Shown: positions 25,447 through 33,178, counted from the first letter of the stretch. The stretch: 35,571 bases of DNA from Bacillota bacterium (GCA_015059445.1 SVAK01000004.1:77551-113121), one strand, 5' to 3'. Notes: generated from the sequence alone by a model not told the origin. Made by a program: numbers and translations.

Positions 25447-25815
25447 TTAGAATGTTTTATCTGAATAAGAGTGCGAGTAATTTATTTTTTCCATAAATTC
25501 AACGTAATCTAAATAAATCATTCTTATTAAATACCAATTACCATTGACTGGATCGCTTAGTATTAAATGATCTCTTCCTGCTTCTTCAATTATACCGGAA
25601 TATATTTTGTCGCGCCATTCATTACTATCAGGATATGATACATAGGCATTTACTCTTTTTCCTTTGTTTAATCTCAAAATGTTTTCGATATAACTTTGCT
25701 CCATAGGCATCATGCTGGATGATGAAATATTTCCGGGTGGTGATGTTGGCGTTTGACTTGGAACTGGATTTTGATTTGTTGGAAAAGTTGGATTTTGGTA
25801 AAAGTTACCGTTCAT
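25447..25815 (-). CDS. gerQ: GerQ-like spore coat protein
   Basis: The 122-residue product has a Pro/Asn/Gln/Thr-rich N-terminal third and a compact C-terminal domain. The domain, with SYIENILRLNKGKRVNAYVS, then WRDKIYSGIIEEAGRDHLIL and YLIRMIYLDYVEF, closely follows the pattern of Bacillus subtilis GerQ, a coat protein cross-linked by transglutaminase and needed for activity of the cortex hydrolase CwlJ. AGAGGTGAC precedes the ATG. It is monocistronic, with its own terminator, divergent from the YitT gene. Its presence suggests a sporulation programme or a remnant of one; a non-spore role cannot be excluded. Confidence 0.85.
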   Translation of the reverse strand: MNGNFYQNPTFPTNQNPVPSQTPTSPPGNISSSSMMPMEQSYIENILRLNKGKRVNAYVSYPDSNEWRDKIYSGIIEEAGRDHLILSDPVNGNWYLIRMIYLDYVEFMEKINYSHSYSDKTF

Positions 25816-25833
25816 TAAAAGTCACCTCTTTAA

Positions 25834-25863
25834 AATATATGTTCAATATAATAAATATTGCAA
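25834..25863 (-). promoter_or_regulatory. Candidate gerQ promoter
   Basis: On the minus strand TTGCAA (25858-25863) and TATATT (25834-25839) are spaced by 18 bases. The -10 region also reads CATATATT, near the sigma-E-type -10 consensus, so the sigma factor is uncertain. Confidence 0.4.
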
Positions 25864-25886
25864 CCAATTTTATAATTTTGTATAAT
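25858..25886 (+). promoter_or_regulatory. Promoter for the YitT-family gene, -35 shared with gerQ
   Basis: TTGCAA (25858-25863) and TATAAT (25881-25886) have a 17-base spacer. Because TTGCAA is self-complementary, the same six bases can serve as -35 for gerQ on the other strand. The resulting leader would be only about 15-30 bases. Confidence 0.65.
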
Positions 25887-25908
25887 TGTATTAGTAAGGT
25901 AGATATGA

Positions 25909-26802
25909 ATGAAAAAGGAAAAAATGGAAATTAGCAAGGATACTAAAGAATTAATTTTAACTGGTATATCATTTGTATTTGGAACATTTTGCTTAGCGTT
26001 GTGTTACAATTTATTTTTTGTTCCAAATGATATCGTTGTTGGGGGAATGTCGGGACTTGCCATGGTCGTTGAGGAGCTAACAGGTTTAAATTCACAAATA
26101 TTTATCTATGTCACTTCAATTGGCTTGCTTTTAATTAGTTATCTTTTTTTAGGAAAAGAGGAAACTAAAAGAACAGTAGTTGGCTCATTATTATATCCAA
26201 TATTTGTTACATTTACTGAACCAATTGCAAAATTTTTATTAATTTACTTATCGTTTAAAGAAATATTGGTTACAGTGGTTTTAGCAAGTTTGTTATACGG
26301 TTTTAGTAATGGAATTATTTATAAATTTGGATATACAACCGGTGGTAGTGATGTTATAATGAAACTCTTGTGTAAGTATTTTCATATAAGTGAGGGTAAA
26401 AGCTCGGTTATATTTAATGTAATAATTATATTATTAGGTTCGTTTGTATTCGGATTTGATATGGGAGCTTATGGTGTTATAATTTTAGTTGTTAGTTCAA
26501 TGCTAGTAGACAAAATTATAATTGGCATGTCTGATAGTAAGAAATTTATGATATATACTAGAGAATCAAAAAAAATAAAAATGCTAATTTCTGATGAATT
26601 TCAAGCGGGTTATACAATATTTCCAACGATAGGAGGATATTCTCATATTAAGGGAGCAATGATTATGTGTGTTATTAGAAATAGAGACGTTAATTTATTT
26701 AAAAAACGTATTAAAGATATTGATGCTACAGCATTTTTTGTTATTAGTGATTGTTATGAAGTTCAGGGCGGTGTAAAAAGGTCAAATTTACCATTTATAT
26801 AA
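25909..26802 (+). CDS. YitT family (DUF2179) membrane protein
   Basis: A 297-residue protein with five or six membrane helices and a C-terminal cytoplasmic DUF2179 domain (about residues 215-297). The FVPNDIVVGGMSGLAMVVEEL segment, the NGIIYKFGYTTGGSDVIMKL segment and the SHIKGAMIMCVIRNRDV region are family landmarks. Its function is unknown; it has been proposed to be a transporter. The start is either ATG 25909 or, with AAGGA 5 bases upstream, ATG 25924, which would remove five residues. It has its own promoter and a terminator overlapping the stop. Confidence 0.92.
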   Translation: MKKEKMEISKDTKELILTGISFVFGTFCLALCYNLFFVPNDIVVGGMSGLAMVVEELTGLNSQIFIYVTSIGLLLISYLFLGKEETKRTVVGSLLYPIFVTFTEPIAKFLLIYLSFKEILVTVVLASLLYGFSNGIIYKFGYTTGGSDVIMKLLCKYFHISEGKSSVIFNVIIILLGSFVFGFDMGAYGVIILVVSSMLVDKIIIGMSDSKKFMIYTRESKKIKMLISDEFQAGYTIFPTIGGYSHIKGAMIMCVIRNRDVNLFKKRIKDIDATAFFVISDCYEVQGGVKRSNLPFI

Positions 26803-26814
26803 TGGTTTTTTTTT
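26790..26814 (+). terminator. Terminator after the YitT-family gene
   Basis: ACCATT (26790-26795) pairs with AATGGT (26801-26806) around a 5-base loop, followed by eight more T residues. The stop codon of the preceding gene lies within the hairpin. Confidence 0.75.
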
Positions 26815-26822
26815 GATATAAT
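26815..26822 (+). promoter_or_regulatory. Extended -10 promoter for ftsE-ftsX
   Basis: The sequence TTGATATAAT gives an extended -10 (hexamer 26817-26822) straight after the terminator's T-tract and about 18 bases before the ftsE ATG. The matching -35 (TTTATA) is partial. A very short leader results. Confidence 0.45.
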
Positions 26823-26840
26823 TAATTAGGAGTCTAAGAT

Positions 26841-27542
26841 ATGAAGTTTATTGAATTAAAAAATGTTAATAAAACTTATTCAACCGGCGTAACTGCATTA
26901 GCAGATATGTCAGTGGTTATTGACAAAGGTGAATTTGTCTTTGTTATAGGTCATACTGCTAGTGGTAAATCAACATTTATTAAAATGTTATATAGAGAAG
27001 AAAAACCTACTAAAGGAAATGTTATAGTAGGTGGTATTAATGTTGCTAAATTAAGAAATGGAAGAGTTTATAAATTAAGAAGAAAAATAGGCGTTGTATT
27101 TCAAGATTTTAAATTACTTCCTAAACTAACAGTATATGAAAATGTAGCATTTGCTTTAGAATGTTTGGGTATGAAAGCTAAAGATATTAAACCAAAGGTT
27201 ATGAAAGCTATTGAAATCGTTGGTTTAAAAGAAAAAGTAAGAAGTTTTCCTCATCAATTATCTGGTGGAGAACAACAAAGAGTTTGTATAGCCCGAGCTA
27301 TAGTTAACGAACCAAAACTACTAATCTGTGATGAACCAACTGGAAACTTAGATCCAGATACAAGCAAAGAAATCATGAAGGTTATTGAAAATATTAATCA
27401 GGAGTTAAAGACTACAGTTATAATGGCAACTCACGATAAAGACATTGTTAATAGAATGAAGAAGAGAGTATTACTTATAGAGCATGGTGTATTAACTGGA
27501 GATTACTTGAAAGGAAGTTACAAATCACATGAAAGCGTTTAG
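26841..27542 (+). CDS. ftsE: Cell division ABC transporter ATPase FtsE
   Basis: FtsE is the ATPase that, with FtsX, switches on extracellular peptidoglycan hydrolases during division or elongation. The 233-residue product has Walker A GHTASGKST, Q-loop VVFQDFKLLPKLTV, signature LSGGEQQR, Walker B LLICDEPTGNLD and the switch histidine in ATHDKD. It is complete, unlike the two degenerate ATPases downstream. It overlaps the start of ftsX by 14 bases. Confidence 0.97.
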   Translation: MKFIELKNVNKTYSTGVTALADMSVVIDKGEFVFVIGHTASGKSTFIKMLYREEKPTKGNVIVGGINVAKLRNGRVYKLRRKIGVVFQDFKLLPKLTVYENVAFALECLGMKAKDIKPKVMKAIEIVGLKEKVRSFPHQLSGGEQQRVCIARAIVNEPKLLICDEPTGNLDPDTSKEIMKVIENINQELKTTVIMATHDKDIVNRMKKRVLLIEHGVLTGDYLKGSYKSHESV

Positions 27543-28422
27543 AATAATAGGTCGTAGTATTAGGGACGCTTTTAAGAGCGTATTCCGTAATTTTAGTTTA
27601 AGTATGGCATCAATTTTATGTGCTACTATTACACTTTTGGTTGTTTCTATTTCTTTAATTATTGCTGGTAATGTAAATAGCGCAACTAAAGACTTAGAAA
27701 GTGAATTAAGTATCGTAGTTTATTTAGAAAAAGATGCTAATGAAGAAGATGCAAACTTTTTAAAATCAGCAATAGAAAAAGTAGATGGTGTTAATACTGT
27801 TGTATATAAAAGTAAGAATGAATGGAAACTAGAAATGAGTGAATATAATTCATCAATCGGAATAATTTTTGATAGTTATGAAGATAATCCTTTATTAGAT
27901 TCATTCACTGTTACTGTAAATGATGTAAAAAGTTTAGATAGTATATCTGAATCAATCAGAAAGATGGATAAAGTTGAGAGTGCAAACTATGGAGAGGACA
28001 CTGTTGATACTTTAGTATCAGTATTTGATGTAGTTGAAAAAGCCACTATAGTTGTAGTTATTGCTTTGATATTTGTGACGGCTTTTTTAATTACTAATAC
28101 TATCAAATTAACAATTTATTCAAGAAGAAATGAAATAGAAATAATGCGTTTAGTTGGTGCTAGTAATACAGCAATTAAATTACCATTTGTATTTGAAGGA
28201 TTTATAATTGGTATATTAGGTTCTTTAATTCCTGTAATAATAACTATATATGGTTATATTATAGCTTATGAAAAATTAAATGGTCATATCTTAACTGATT
28301 TAATTAGCCTAATCAATCCATATAATTTCATTTTCTATATAGCTTTAATAGTTATAGGTTTGGGAGCATTAATTGGTATGTTTGGTAGTCTTCGAGCAGT
28401 TAGAAAGTACTTAAAGATATAA
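27529..28422 (+). CDS. ftsX: Cell division membrane protein FtsX
   Basis: FtsX is the four-helix membrane partner of FtsE. The 297-residue protein has a cytoplasmic N-terminus (RIIGRSIRDAFKSVFRN), TM1 around residues 22-46, an extracytoplasmic domain to about 170, and three more helices at about 172-295. The signature NEIEIMRLVGASNTAIKLPF lies between TM2 and TM3. ftsE, ftsX and the M23 gene overlap end to start, indicating coupled translation and a joint function: the FtsX outside domain probably activates the downstream hydrolase. Confidence 0.96.
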   Translation: MKAFRIIGRSIRDAFKSVFRNFSLSMASILCATITLLVVSISLIIAGNVNSATKDLESELSIVVYLEKDANEEDANFLKSAIEKVDGVNTVVYKSKNEWKLEMSEYNSSIGIIFDSYEDNPLLDSFTVTVNDVKSLDSISESIRKMDKVESANYGEDTVDTLVSVFDVVEKATIVVVIALIFVTAFLITNTIKLTIYSRRNEIEIMRLVGASNTAIKLPFVFEGFIIGILGSLIPVIITIYGYIIAYEKLNGHILTDLISLINPYNFIFYIALIVIGLGALIGMFGSLRAVRKYLKI

Positions 28423-29657
28423 TGAAAAATTTTATAAATAGTTTATATAGAAGTATTTTAATTATTTTAGTAGTATTTGGCTATATATTTCAACCAATAG
28501 GTGTCAATGCTGTTAGCGAAGAAAACAAGACTTTAGCTGATTTAAAATCTGAATTAAAAGTAATGCAAAATAAATTAAAGGAAAACGAAAACAAACAAGA
28601 TAAAACCAAAGAGGAAATAGAAGCTGCGGAAACTAATATTGGTAATACTAAATATGAAATAGAATCAGCTGAAAAACAAATTTCACTTTTGGAAGGAGAA
28701 ATTAAAAAAACTAATGAAGAAGTGGAAAAGTTAAAAGAAGAAAATGAAGGCTTATTAGTTCTATATCAAAAATTAGAAAATGAAAACATTTATTTATCTT
28801 ATATAACCGGTGCATCATCTATGACAGAGCTAATTATGAGAATGGATGCAATTAGCCAGTTAACAGAATATAATCAAGAAAAATTAAATAGTTTAGAATT
28901 GCTTATCAAAAGTAATGATAAAATGACAAAAGAACTCGCCAAGTACCAAGTTTCATTAAATAAAAAAATCACAGAATACGAAGCTCAAATAGAAAATCTT
29001 GGTGATGATTTGGCTAATCTTCTTGAAGGTGTTCCAACACTAGAGGATAATATTAATGACTTAAAGAAGTCTATAAAAATGTATGAAGATGCAGGTTGTA
29101 AAGATAATGATCGTTTGGCAACTTGTATGAATGTAGTAAATAATACTGGTTGGTTACGGCCACTTACAAAAGGAAAAATCACAAGTGCCTTTGGAATGCG
29201 TTTTCATCCAACAAAAAAAAGATGGCAAATGCATAATGGTATAGATATTGGAGTTGCCGAAGGAACTAAAGCTTATGCTCCGGCGAATGGTGTTGTCGGT
29301 GCTGTAGTTACAATAGATGAATGGAGTAAATATAAAAGTTCTTTAAAATGTGGTGGCCAAAAAATATATATTAATGTTTATGTAAATGGTATTGCTTATA
29401 CCGTTGTATACATGCACATGCTGGAAGTATATGTTGAAGTTGGCGATGTTGTAACTACTGGTACTGTTGTGGGATTAACAGGTGGAGGTAAAAAAACGCA
29501 ATCATACGATACTTGTACAACAGGGGCGCACTTACATTATGGTGTGTCTAAGGGAGTTCATTATAATGGTAGTTCATCATCAGCAACAAAACTTAATTCC
29601 AATTATATTAATCCCCCAGGATTTCCATCAAAGGGATCATGGTTCTATACAAGATAA
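28422..29657 (+). CDS. Secreted coiled-coil M23 endopeptidase, EnvC/CwlO-type FtsEX partner
   Basis: A 411-residue secreted protein: signal peptide (1-30, cleavage near VNA/VSEE), two coiled-coil stretches (about 34-120 and 150-225), and an M23 zinc peptidase domain (about 245-400) with His271, Asp275, His332, His370 and His372. Unlike E. coli EnvC, whose M23 domain is degenerate, the metal ligands here are intact, so it is probably an active peptidoglycan hydrolase autoinhibited by its coiled coil and released by FtsEX. The start overlaps the ftsX stop (TAATG). Cys226/Cys235 and Cys310/Cys365 may form disulfides. Confidence 0.92.
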   Translation: MKNFINSLYRSILIILVVFGYIFQPIGVNAVSEENKTLADLKSELKVMQNKLKENENKQDKTKEEIEAAETNIGNTKYEIESAEKQISLLEGEIKKTNEEVEKLKEENEGLLVLYQKLENENIYLSYITGASSMTELIMRMDAISQLTEYNQEKLNSLELLIKSNDKMTKELAKYQVSLNKKITEYEAQIENLGDDLANLLEGVPTLEDNINDLKKSIKMYEDAGCKDNDRLATCMNVVNNTGWLRPLTKGKITSAFGMRFHPTKKRWQMHNGIDIGVAEGTKAYAPANGVVGAVVTIDEWSKYKSSLKCGGQKIYINVYVNGIAYTVVYMHMLEVYVEVGDVVTTGTVVGLTGGGKKTQSYDTCTTGAHLHYGVSKGVHYNGSSSSATKLNSNYINPPGFPSKGSWFYTR

Positions 29658-29659
29658 TT

Positions 29660-29686
29660 AAGACTAGCTACTATGCTAGTTTTATT
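29660..29686 (+). terminator. Terminator after the ftsEX-M23 operon
   Basis: ACTAGC (29663-29668) pairs with GCTAGT (29675-29680) around TACTAT; flanking AAG and TTT residues extend the stem, and TTTATTATTT follows. Confidence 0.75.
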
Positions 29687-29726
29687 ATTTGTGGTAAAAT
29701 ACTATAAGTAATTGAAGGTGATTGTG

Positions 29727-30632
29727 ATGACTTTTACTACCAGATTAAAAGAAGAAATAAGCAAATTAGATAATAATGAAATAGAATCAAGAAATATAAT
29801 TGATTCCTTTTTGAGATATAATGCGTTAATAAACGGAAATATTGTTATAACTTTAGAAAATGCTTCAGTTACTAGATTTGTTTATAAATTATTAAAAGAA
29901 ATATTTGGAGTTTCTCCCAAGATTATTGTTCGAGTTCAAAAAAGATTTAGAATAAAACAAATTTATATATTAGAATTAAATGAGAAAGTAGATTTTATCA
30001 AAGAAACATTAAATATAGACTCATTACCTATGATTGATAGTGATGAGGAAAAAATCGCGTTTTTAAAAGGCGCATTTTTAGGGGTTGGGAATGTTTCTAA
30101 TCCTAAAACTAGCGGATACCATTTAGAATTCATCTTAAATAAAGAAGTTGATGCAGAGTATATTTGCAATTTACTTAATTATTTTAGATTAAATGCTAAA
30201 GTTATAAAAAGAGGCTATAAATTTATTGCTTATATAAAGATGAGTGAGAGTATTAGTGATTTAATAAAAATGTTTAAAGCCATTAATTCTTTGTTTGAAT
30301 TTGAAGACACAAGAATTTATCGTGATCATAAAAATATGGTTAATAGACTTAACAATTGTGAAATAGCTAATCAAGAAAAAACTATTAAAAGTGGTCTAAA
30401 TCAATTAGATGATATTAAATATTTAGAAGAAAATGATTTAATTAATTTAATAGATGAGAAAATGCAAATAGTAATAGAATATCGCAAAAAATATCCAGAA
30501 TCATCTTATCAAGAACTCGCTGAAATCATTAGCTTGGAAACGGATTATAAAGTAGGCAAATCTGGAGTAAACCACCATTTTATTAAGTTAAGAAAAATAA
30601 AGGAAAATCATTTAAATATAGGGAAGAAATAG
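29727..30632 (+). CDS. whiA: WhiA-family DNA-binding protein
   Basis: WhiA is a homing-endonuclease-like protein with a helix-turn-helix domain, involved in division and chromosome segregation in Gram-positive bacteria. The 301-residue product has the N-terminal extension (RLKEEISKLDNNEIESRN), the LAGLIDADG-like part (FLKGAFLGVGNVSNPKTSGY, catalytic acids absent as usual) and the C-terminal HTH with SSYQELAEII and KSGVNHHFIKLRKI. The ATG at 29727 has GAAGGTGAT upstream and is preferred over a TTG at 29712. It heads a unit with the two eroded EcfA-like genes and truA. Confidence 0.95.
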   Translation: MTFTTRLKEEISKLDNNEIESRNIIDSFLRYNALINGNIVITLENASVTRFVYKLLKEIFGVSPKIIVRVQKRFRIKQIYILELNEKVDFIKETLNIDSLPMIDSDEEKIAFLKGAFLGVGNVSNPKTSGYHLEFILNKEVDAEYICNLLNYFRLNAKVIKRGYKFIAYIKMSESISDLIKMFKAINSLFEFEDTRIYRDHKNMVNRLNNCEIANQEKTIKSGLNQLDDIKYLEENDLINLIDEKMQIVIEYRKKYPESSYQELAEIISLETDYKVGKSGVNHHFIKLRKIKENHLNIGKK

Positions 30633-30635
30633 ATT

Positions 30636-31088
30636 ATGAAAGAAATAACGAATGTTACCATAGTTAGTACTAATTTAAATAGGAGATTGTTAGAAAATTA
30701 TAAAGATTATTATGTTATTGAAAACAATTTTTCTTACGATGAATTACTTCAGAAAAAGAAAGTATTATTTTTTAATATTTTAAATAATTTAAGTGATGAA
30801 AAATTGCATAAACTATTTGAATATTTAAAAGATAATAATATTTTGTTTATAAATATTACTAATGATATTGAATTGTCATTATATACAGATTATTTAATGG
30901 TTTACGATGATTCTAAAATATTAATTGAAGGTCAAACTTTAGAAGTGTTGAAAAATGAAAAGTTGTTAAAGAGAATTGGACTTAATTTACCTTTTATGGT
31001 TGAATTATCTTTTCTTTTAAAAGATTATGATTTAATTAATGAAATACACTTAAATAAGGAAAGTTTAGTTGATGAATTATGGAAATAA
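30636..31088 (+). CDS. Degenerate EcfA1-like protein (pseudo-ATPase, C-terminal half)
   Basis: The 150-residue product matches the C-terminal half of the ECF transporter ATPase EcfA1. The best stretch is RIGLNLPFMVELSFLLKDYD then HLNKESLVDELWK (residues 113-150), which follows the EcfA1 C-terminal domain pattern RIGL-LPF-LS-LL...HL-E-LV-ELW. Upstream, ITNDIELSLYTDYLMVYDD aligns with the ITHDL switch region, with Asn for the histidine. VLFFNIL stands where Walker B plus DE should be. Walker A, Q-loop and LSGGQ are absent: the protein is about 130 residues shorter than EcfA1. It cannot be a working ATPase. The frame is intact and overlaps the next gene by 10 bases. The assignment is by eye. Confidence 0.75.
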   Translation: MKEITNVTIVSTNLNRRLLENYKDYYVIENNFSYDELLQKKKVLFFNILNNLSDEKLHKLFEYLKDNNILFINITNDIELSLYTDYLMVYDDSKILIEGQTLEVLKNEKLLKRIGLNLPFMVELSFLLKDYDLINEIHLNKESLVDELWK

Positions 31089-31642
31089 AAGATATATTAA
31101 AAGATGTTAAAATTGTAGGGATAGTTAGTAATTATCAAACAAATTTAAAAATAGAAGGTAAGGTAAAAGACTTAAAAATTAAAAATATTAGTAGTGCCCT
31201 AAAAATGGTAGGTTTGGGTGTAAACTCTTTAGAAAAAAGCATATCAGATTTATCAATAAGTGAACTATGGAAATTAGAATTAGCAAGTAAATTAGATAAT
31301 GATGTTATAATAATAGGAGATATTTATAATAGTTTAATTTATAAAGACAGAGAATACATGAAAAAATTATTTGTTAAATTAAGTAATGATTACCAAAAAA
31401 AAATAGTTATTATTGATAATAATATTAATTCTTTTATAGGGGTAGTAAAAAAAATATTTGTTATTAGAGATAAAAAAATTGTATATGAAACTGGGAATTT
31501 TTTTGACCAAGAGCTATATAAATATGTGAAAATGCCTAAAATAATAGATTTTATTAAATATGTTAATAGAGATAATAATAGATTAGAAAAAACTACAGAT
31601 ATTTATGAATTGATTAAAGATATTTATAGGAGAGTTTCATAA
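31079..31642 (+). CDS. Degenerate EcfA2-like protein (pseudo-ATPase)
   Basis: The 187-residue product aligns with EcfA2 from the Q-loop region onward. VGIVSNYQTNL resembles the VGIVFQ...QL region; ALKMVGLGVNSLEKSISDLS matches the ALKLVGL...SPFELS run before the ABC signature. The signature LSGGQ is LSISE (58-62), Walker B plus DE is VIIIGDI (76-82), the switch histidine region is IDNNI, and Walker A is missing with the first 90 or so residues. The C-terminal domain (KMPKIIDFIKYVNRD) persists. It overlaps the preceding gene and truA, and no ecfT is present, so no ECF transporter can be built from this locus. Loss of motifs with intact frames suggests a non-catalytic role. Confidence 0.75.
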   Translation: MEIKDILKDVKIVGIVSNYQTNLKIEGKVKDLKIKNISSALKMVGLGVNSLEKSISDLSISELWKLELASKLDNDVIIIGDIYNSLIYKDREYMKKLFVKLSNDYQKKIVIIDNNINSFIGVVKKIFVIRDKKIVYETGNFFDQELYKYVKMPKIIDFIKYVNRDNNRLEKTTDIYELIKDIYRRVS

Positions 31643-32349
31643 TGAAGTATATGATGGTAATTAAATATGATGGTTCTAAATTCTACGGTTTTCAAAGACA
31701 AAAGAATGTAAGAAATGTTCAAGGTTATTTAGAGGAAGAAATTAGTAATGCCTTAGGTGAAAAAGTTTTAATAAAAGGTGCAGGTAGAACAGATCGTGGT
31801 GTTCATGCCTATTGTCAAGTAATTCATTTTGAAACAATTAAAAAAATAAAGGGATTAAAAAAAATTTTAAATAAAAGATTAGTAGATTTAAAAGTAAAGA
31901 AAATAAAAAAAGCATCAAATATTTTTCATGCAAGACATAGTGTTAAGAATAAAATATATTTATACAAAATTGATTTATCTAATAAAAGAGATAAAAATTA
32001 TTATTTGAGTATGAATTATAAATTAGATTTAAAAAATATGAGGTTGGCAAGTAATATGTTTTTGGGAACTCATAATTTTAAAAACTTTGTTGCTGGCGAA
32101 AGAATAGATTATGTTGGGACTATCATAAATATTAAAATCTATAGATTTAACAAGATACTGTATTTAAAATTTAAAGGTATCGGATTCTATCGATATATGG
32201 TAAGAAATTTAGTCGGGGCATTAATTGAAGTTGGTAAAGGTAAAGTAAATAGAAGCATTATCAAAGAAATGATAAATCATCCAGAAATAGAAAAGAGATT
32301 ACCTACTAGTAGTCCTAATGGTCTATATTTGTTAAAAATAAATTACTAA
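31642..32349 (+). CDS. truA: tRNA pseudouridine(38-40) synthase TruA
   Basis: TruA makes pseudouridine in the anticodon arm of many tRNAs. The 235-residue protein has YDGSKFYGFQRQKNVRNVQG, the catalytic motif GAGRTDRGVHA (Asp51), HARHSVKNKIYLYKI, and the C-terminal GIGFYRYMVRNLVGALIEVGKG. AGGAGAG lies 8 bases before the start, which overlaps the stop of the EcfA2-like gene (TAATG). In other Firmicutes truA follows ecfT directly, which supports the identity of the two genes upstream. Confidence 0.97.
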   Translation: MKYMMVIKYDGSKFYGFQRQKNVRNVQGYLEEEISNALGEKVLIKGAGRTDRGVHAYCQVIHFETIKKIKGLKKILNKRLVDLKVKKIKKASNIFHARHSVKNKIYLYKIDLSNKRDKNYYLSMNYKLDLKNMRLASNMFLGTHNFKNFVAGERIDYVGTIINIKIYRFNKILYLKFKGIGFYRYMVRNLVGALIEVGKGKVNRSIIKEMINHPEIEKRLPTSSPNGLYLLKINY

Positions 32350-32367
32350 ATTTATGAATATTATTTA

Positions 32368-32396
32368 TTGACACTAAATATAAAATAATGTATGTT
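32368..32396 (+). promoter_or_regulatory. Promoter of the zinc ribbon membrane protein gene
   Basis: TTGACA (32368-32373) and TATGTT (32391-32396) have a 17-base spacer, about 25 bases before the ATG at 32421. Confidence 0.65.
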
Positions 32397-32420
32397 TAAA
32401 CTAGAAAAGGAGTGTTTTAA

Positions 32421-33140
32421 ATGGTTTGTAATGAGTGTAACGCAAAGAATTCTAAAAATGATAAATTTTGTCGGAATTGTGGTAAAAAATTATCTGAAGT
32501 CGCAGAAGTTAAAGCTTTTAACAATTTAGAAAGTTTTCTAAAAAATACTTGGAAAGATATAAAAGGTATGTTTATTAAGCCTGTGGATACCGCTGAAAGA
32601 TTTATTAAAGATGATAATTATGTAACTAGCCTAATTTATTTAAGTGCTAATATCCTAGTAATCGCATTGTCTATATTAATAGCAATAAAATGTACATCTG
32701 GAGTGTTTAATAGTTATTTAGGTTTAGATTATAGTTATATAGACGGTTTTTATGAAACAATAAAGATACCTTATTTTAGAATTTTTCTAGTAACTATTAT
32801 GACTTGTGTAATAATTTATGGACTAGTAGCAGGCGTATCGTATTTAGTTTGCAATTATTTATTTAAAAGTAATACTAGTTTTAAAAAAATGCTAACTTGG
32901 GTGGGAATTAATTCCCTATTTAACACAATAATTTGTTTAATTGTAGCATTAGGTGTTTTAATGAGTGCTAAGTTAGGTATTTTTCTATATCTAGTAGGTT
33001 CAATACTGTACGCGTATAATTTATTTAAAAGTTTAGAATATGTTACAGATACTGATAAAAATAAATTAGGTTATGTGTTAACAATTTCAATAATAACAAC
33101 ATTATTAGTAGTTGTAGTTATATTACCAAACATTTTTTAA
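32421..33140 (+). CDS. Zinc ribbon membrane protein, function unknown
   Basis: A 239-residue protein with an N-terminal zinc ribbon (CNECNAKNSKNDKFCRNCG, four cysteines as two CxxC pairs), a short linker (WKDIKGMFIKPVDTAERFI) and about five hydrophobic segments from residue 65 to the end. This layout occurs in many Firmicutes membrane proteins with a DZR/zinc ribbon head and a Yip1-like or DUF-type membrane part. I do not know its function. AAAAGGAG precedes the start, and it has its own promoter. It is followed by the separate transcription unit at 33145. Confidence 0.8.
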   Translation: MVCNECNAKNSKNDKFCRNCGKKLSEVAEVKAFNNLESFLKNTWKDIKGMFIKPVDTAERFIKDDNYVTSLIYLSANILVIALSILIAIKCTSGVFNSYLGLDYSYIDGFYETIKIPYFRIFLVTIMTCVIIYGLVAGVSYLVCNYLFKSNTSFKKMLTWVGINSLFNTIICLIVALGVLMSAKLGIFLYLVGSILYAYNLFKSLEYVTDTDKNKLGYVLTISIITTLLVVVVILPNIF

Positions 33141-33144
33141 AATT

Positions 33145-33172
33145 TTGACAAAATAACAAAATGTGCTATAAT
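33145..33172 (+). promoter_or_regulatory. Strong sigma-A promoter of the terminated leader
   Basis: Consensus TTGACA (33145-33150) and TATAAT (33167-33172) with a 16-base spacer, directly after the zinc ribbon gene. Transcription would start near 33179. Confidence 0.8.
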
Positions 33173-33178
33173 ACTTAA

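Noticed and set aside
30636-31642. Calling the two EcfA-like genes simple pseudogenes
   Set aside because: Both frames are complete, have coupled starts and stops and no internal frameshift, which is unlike neutral decay, so I list them as coding sequences with lost catalytic motifs.
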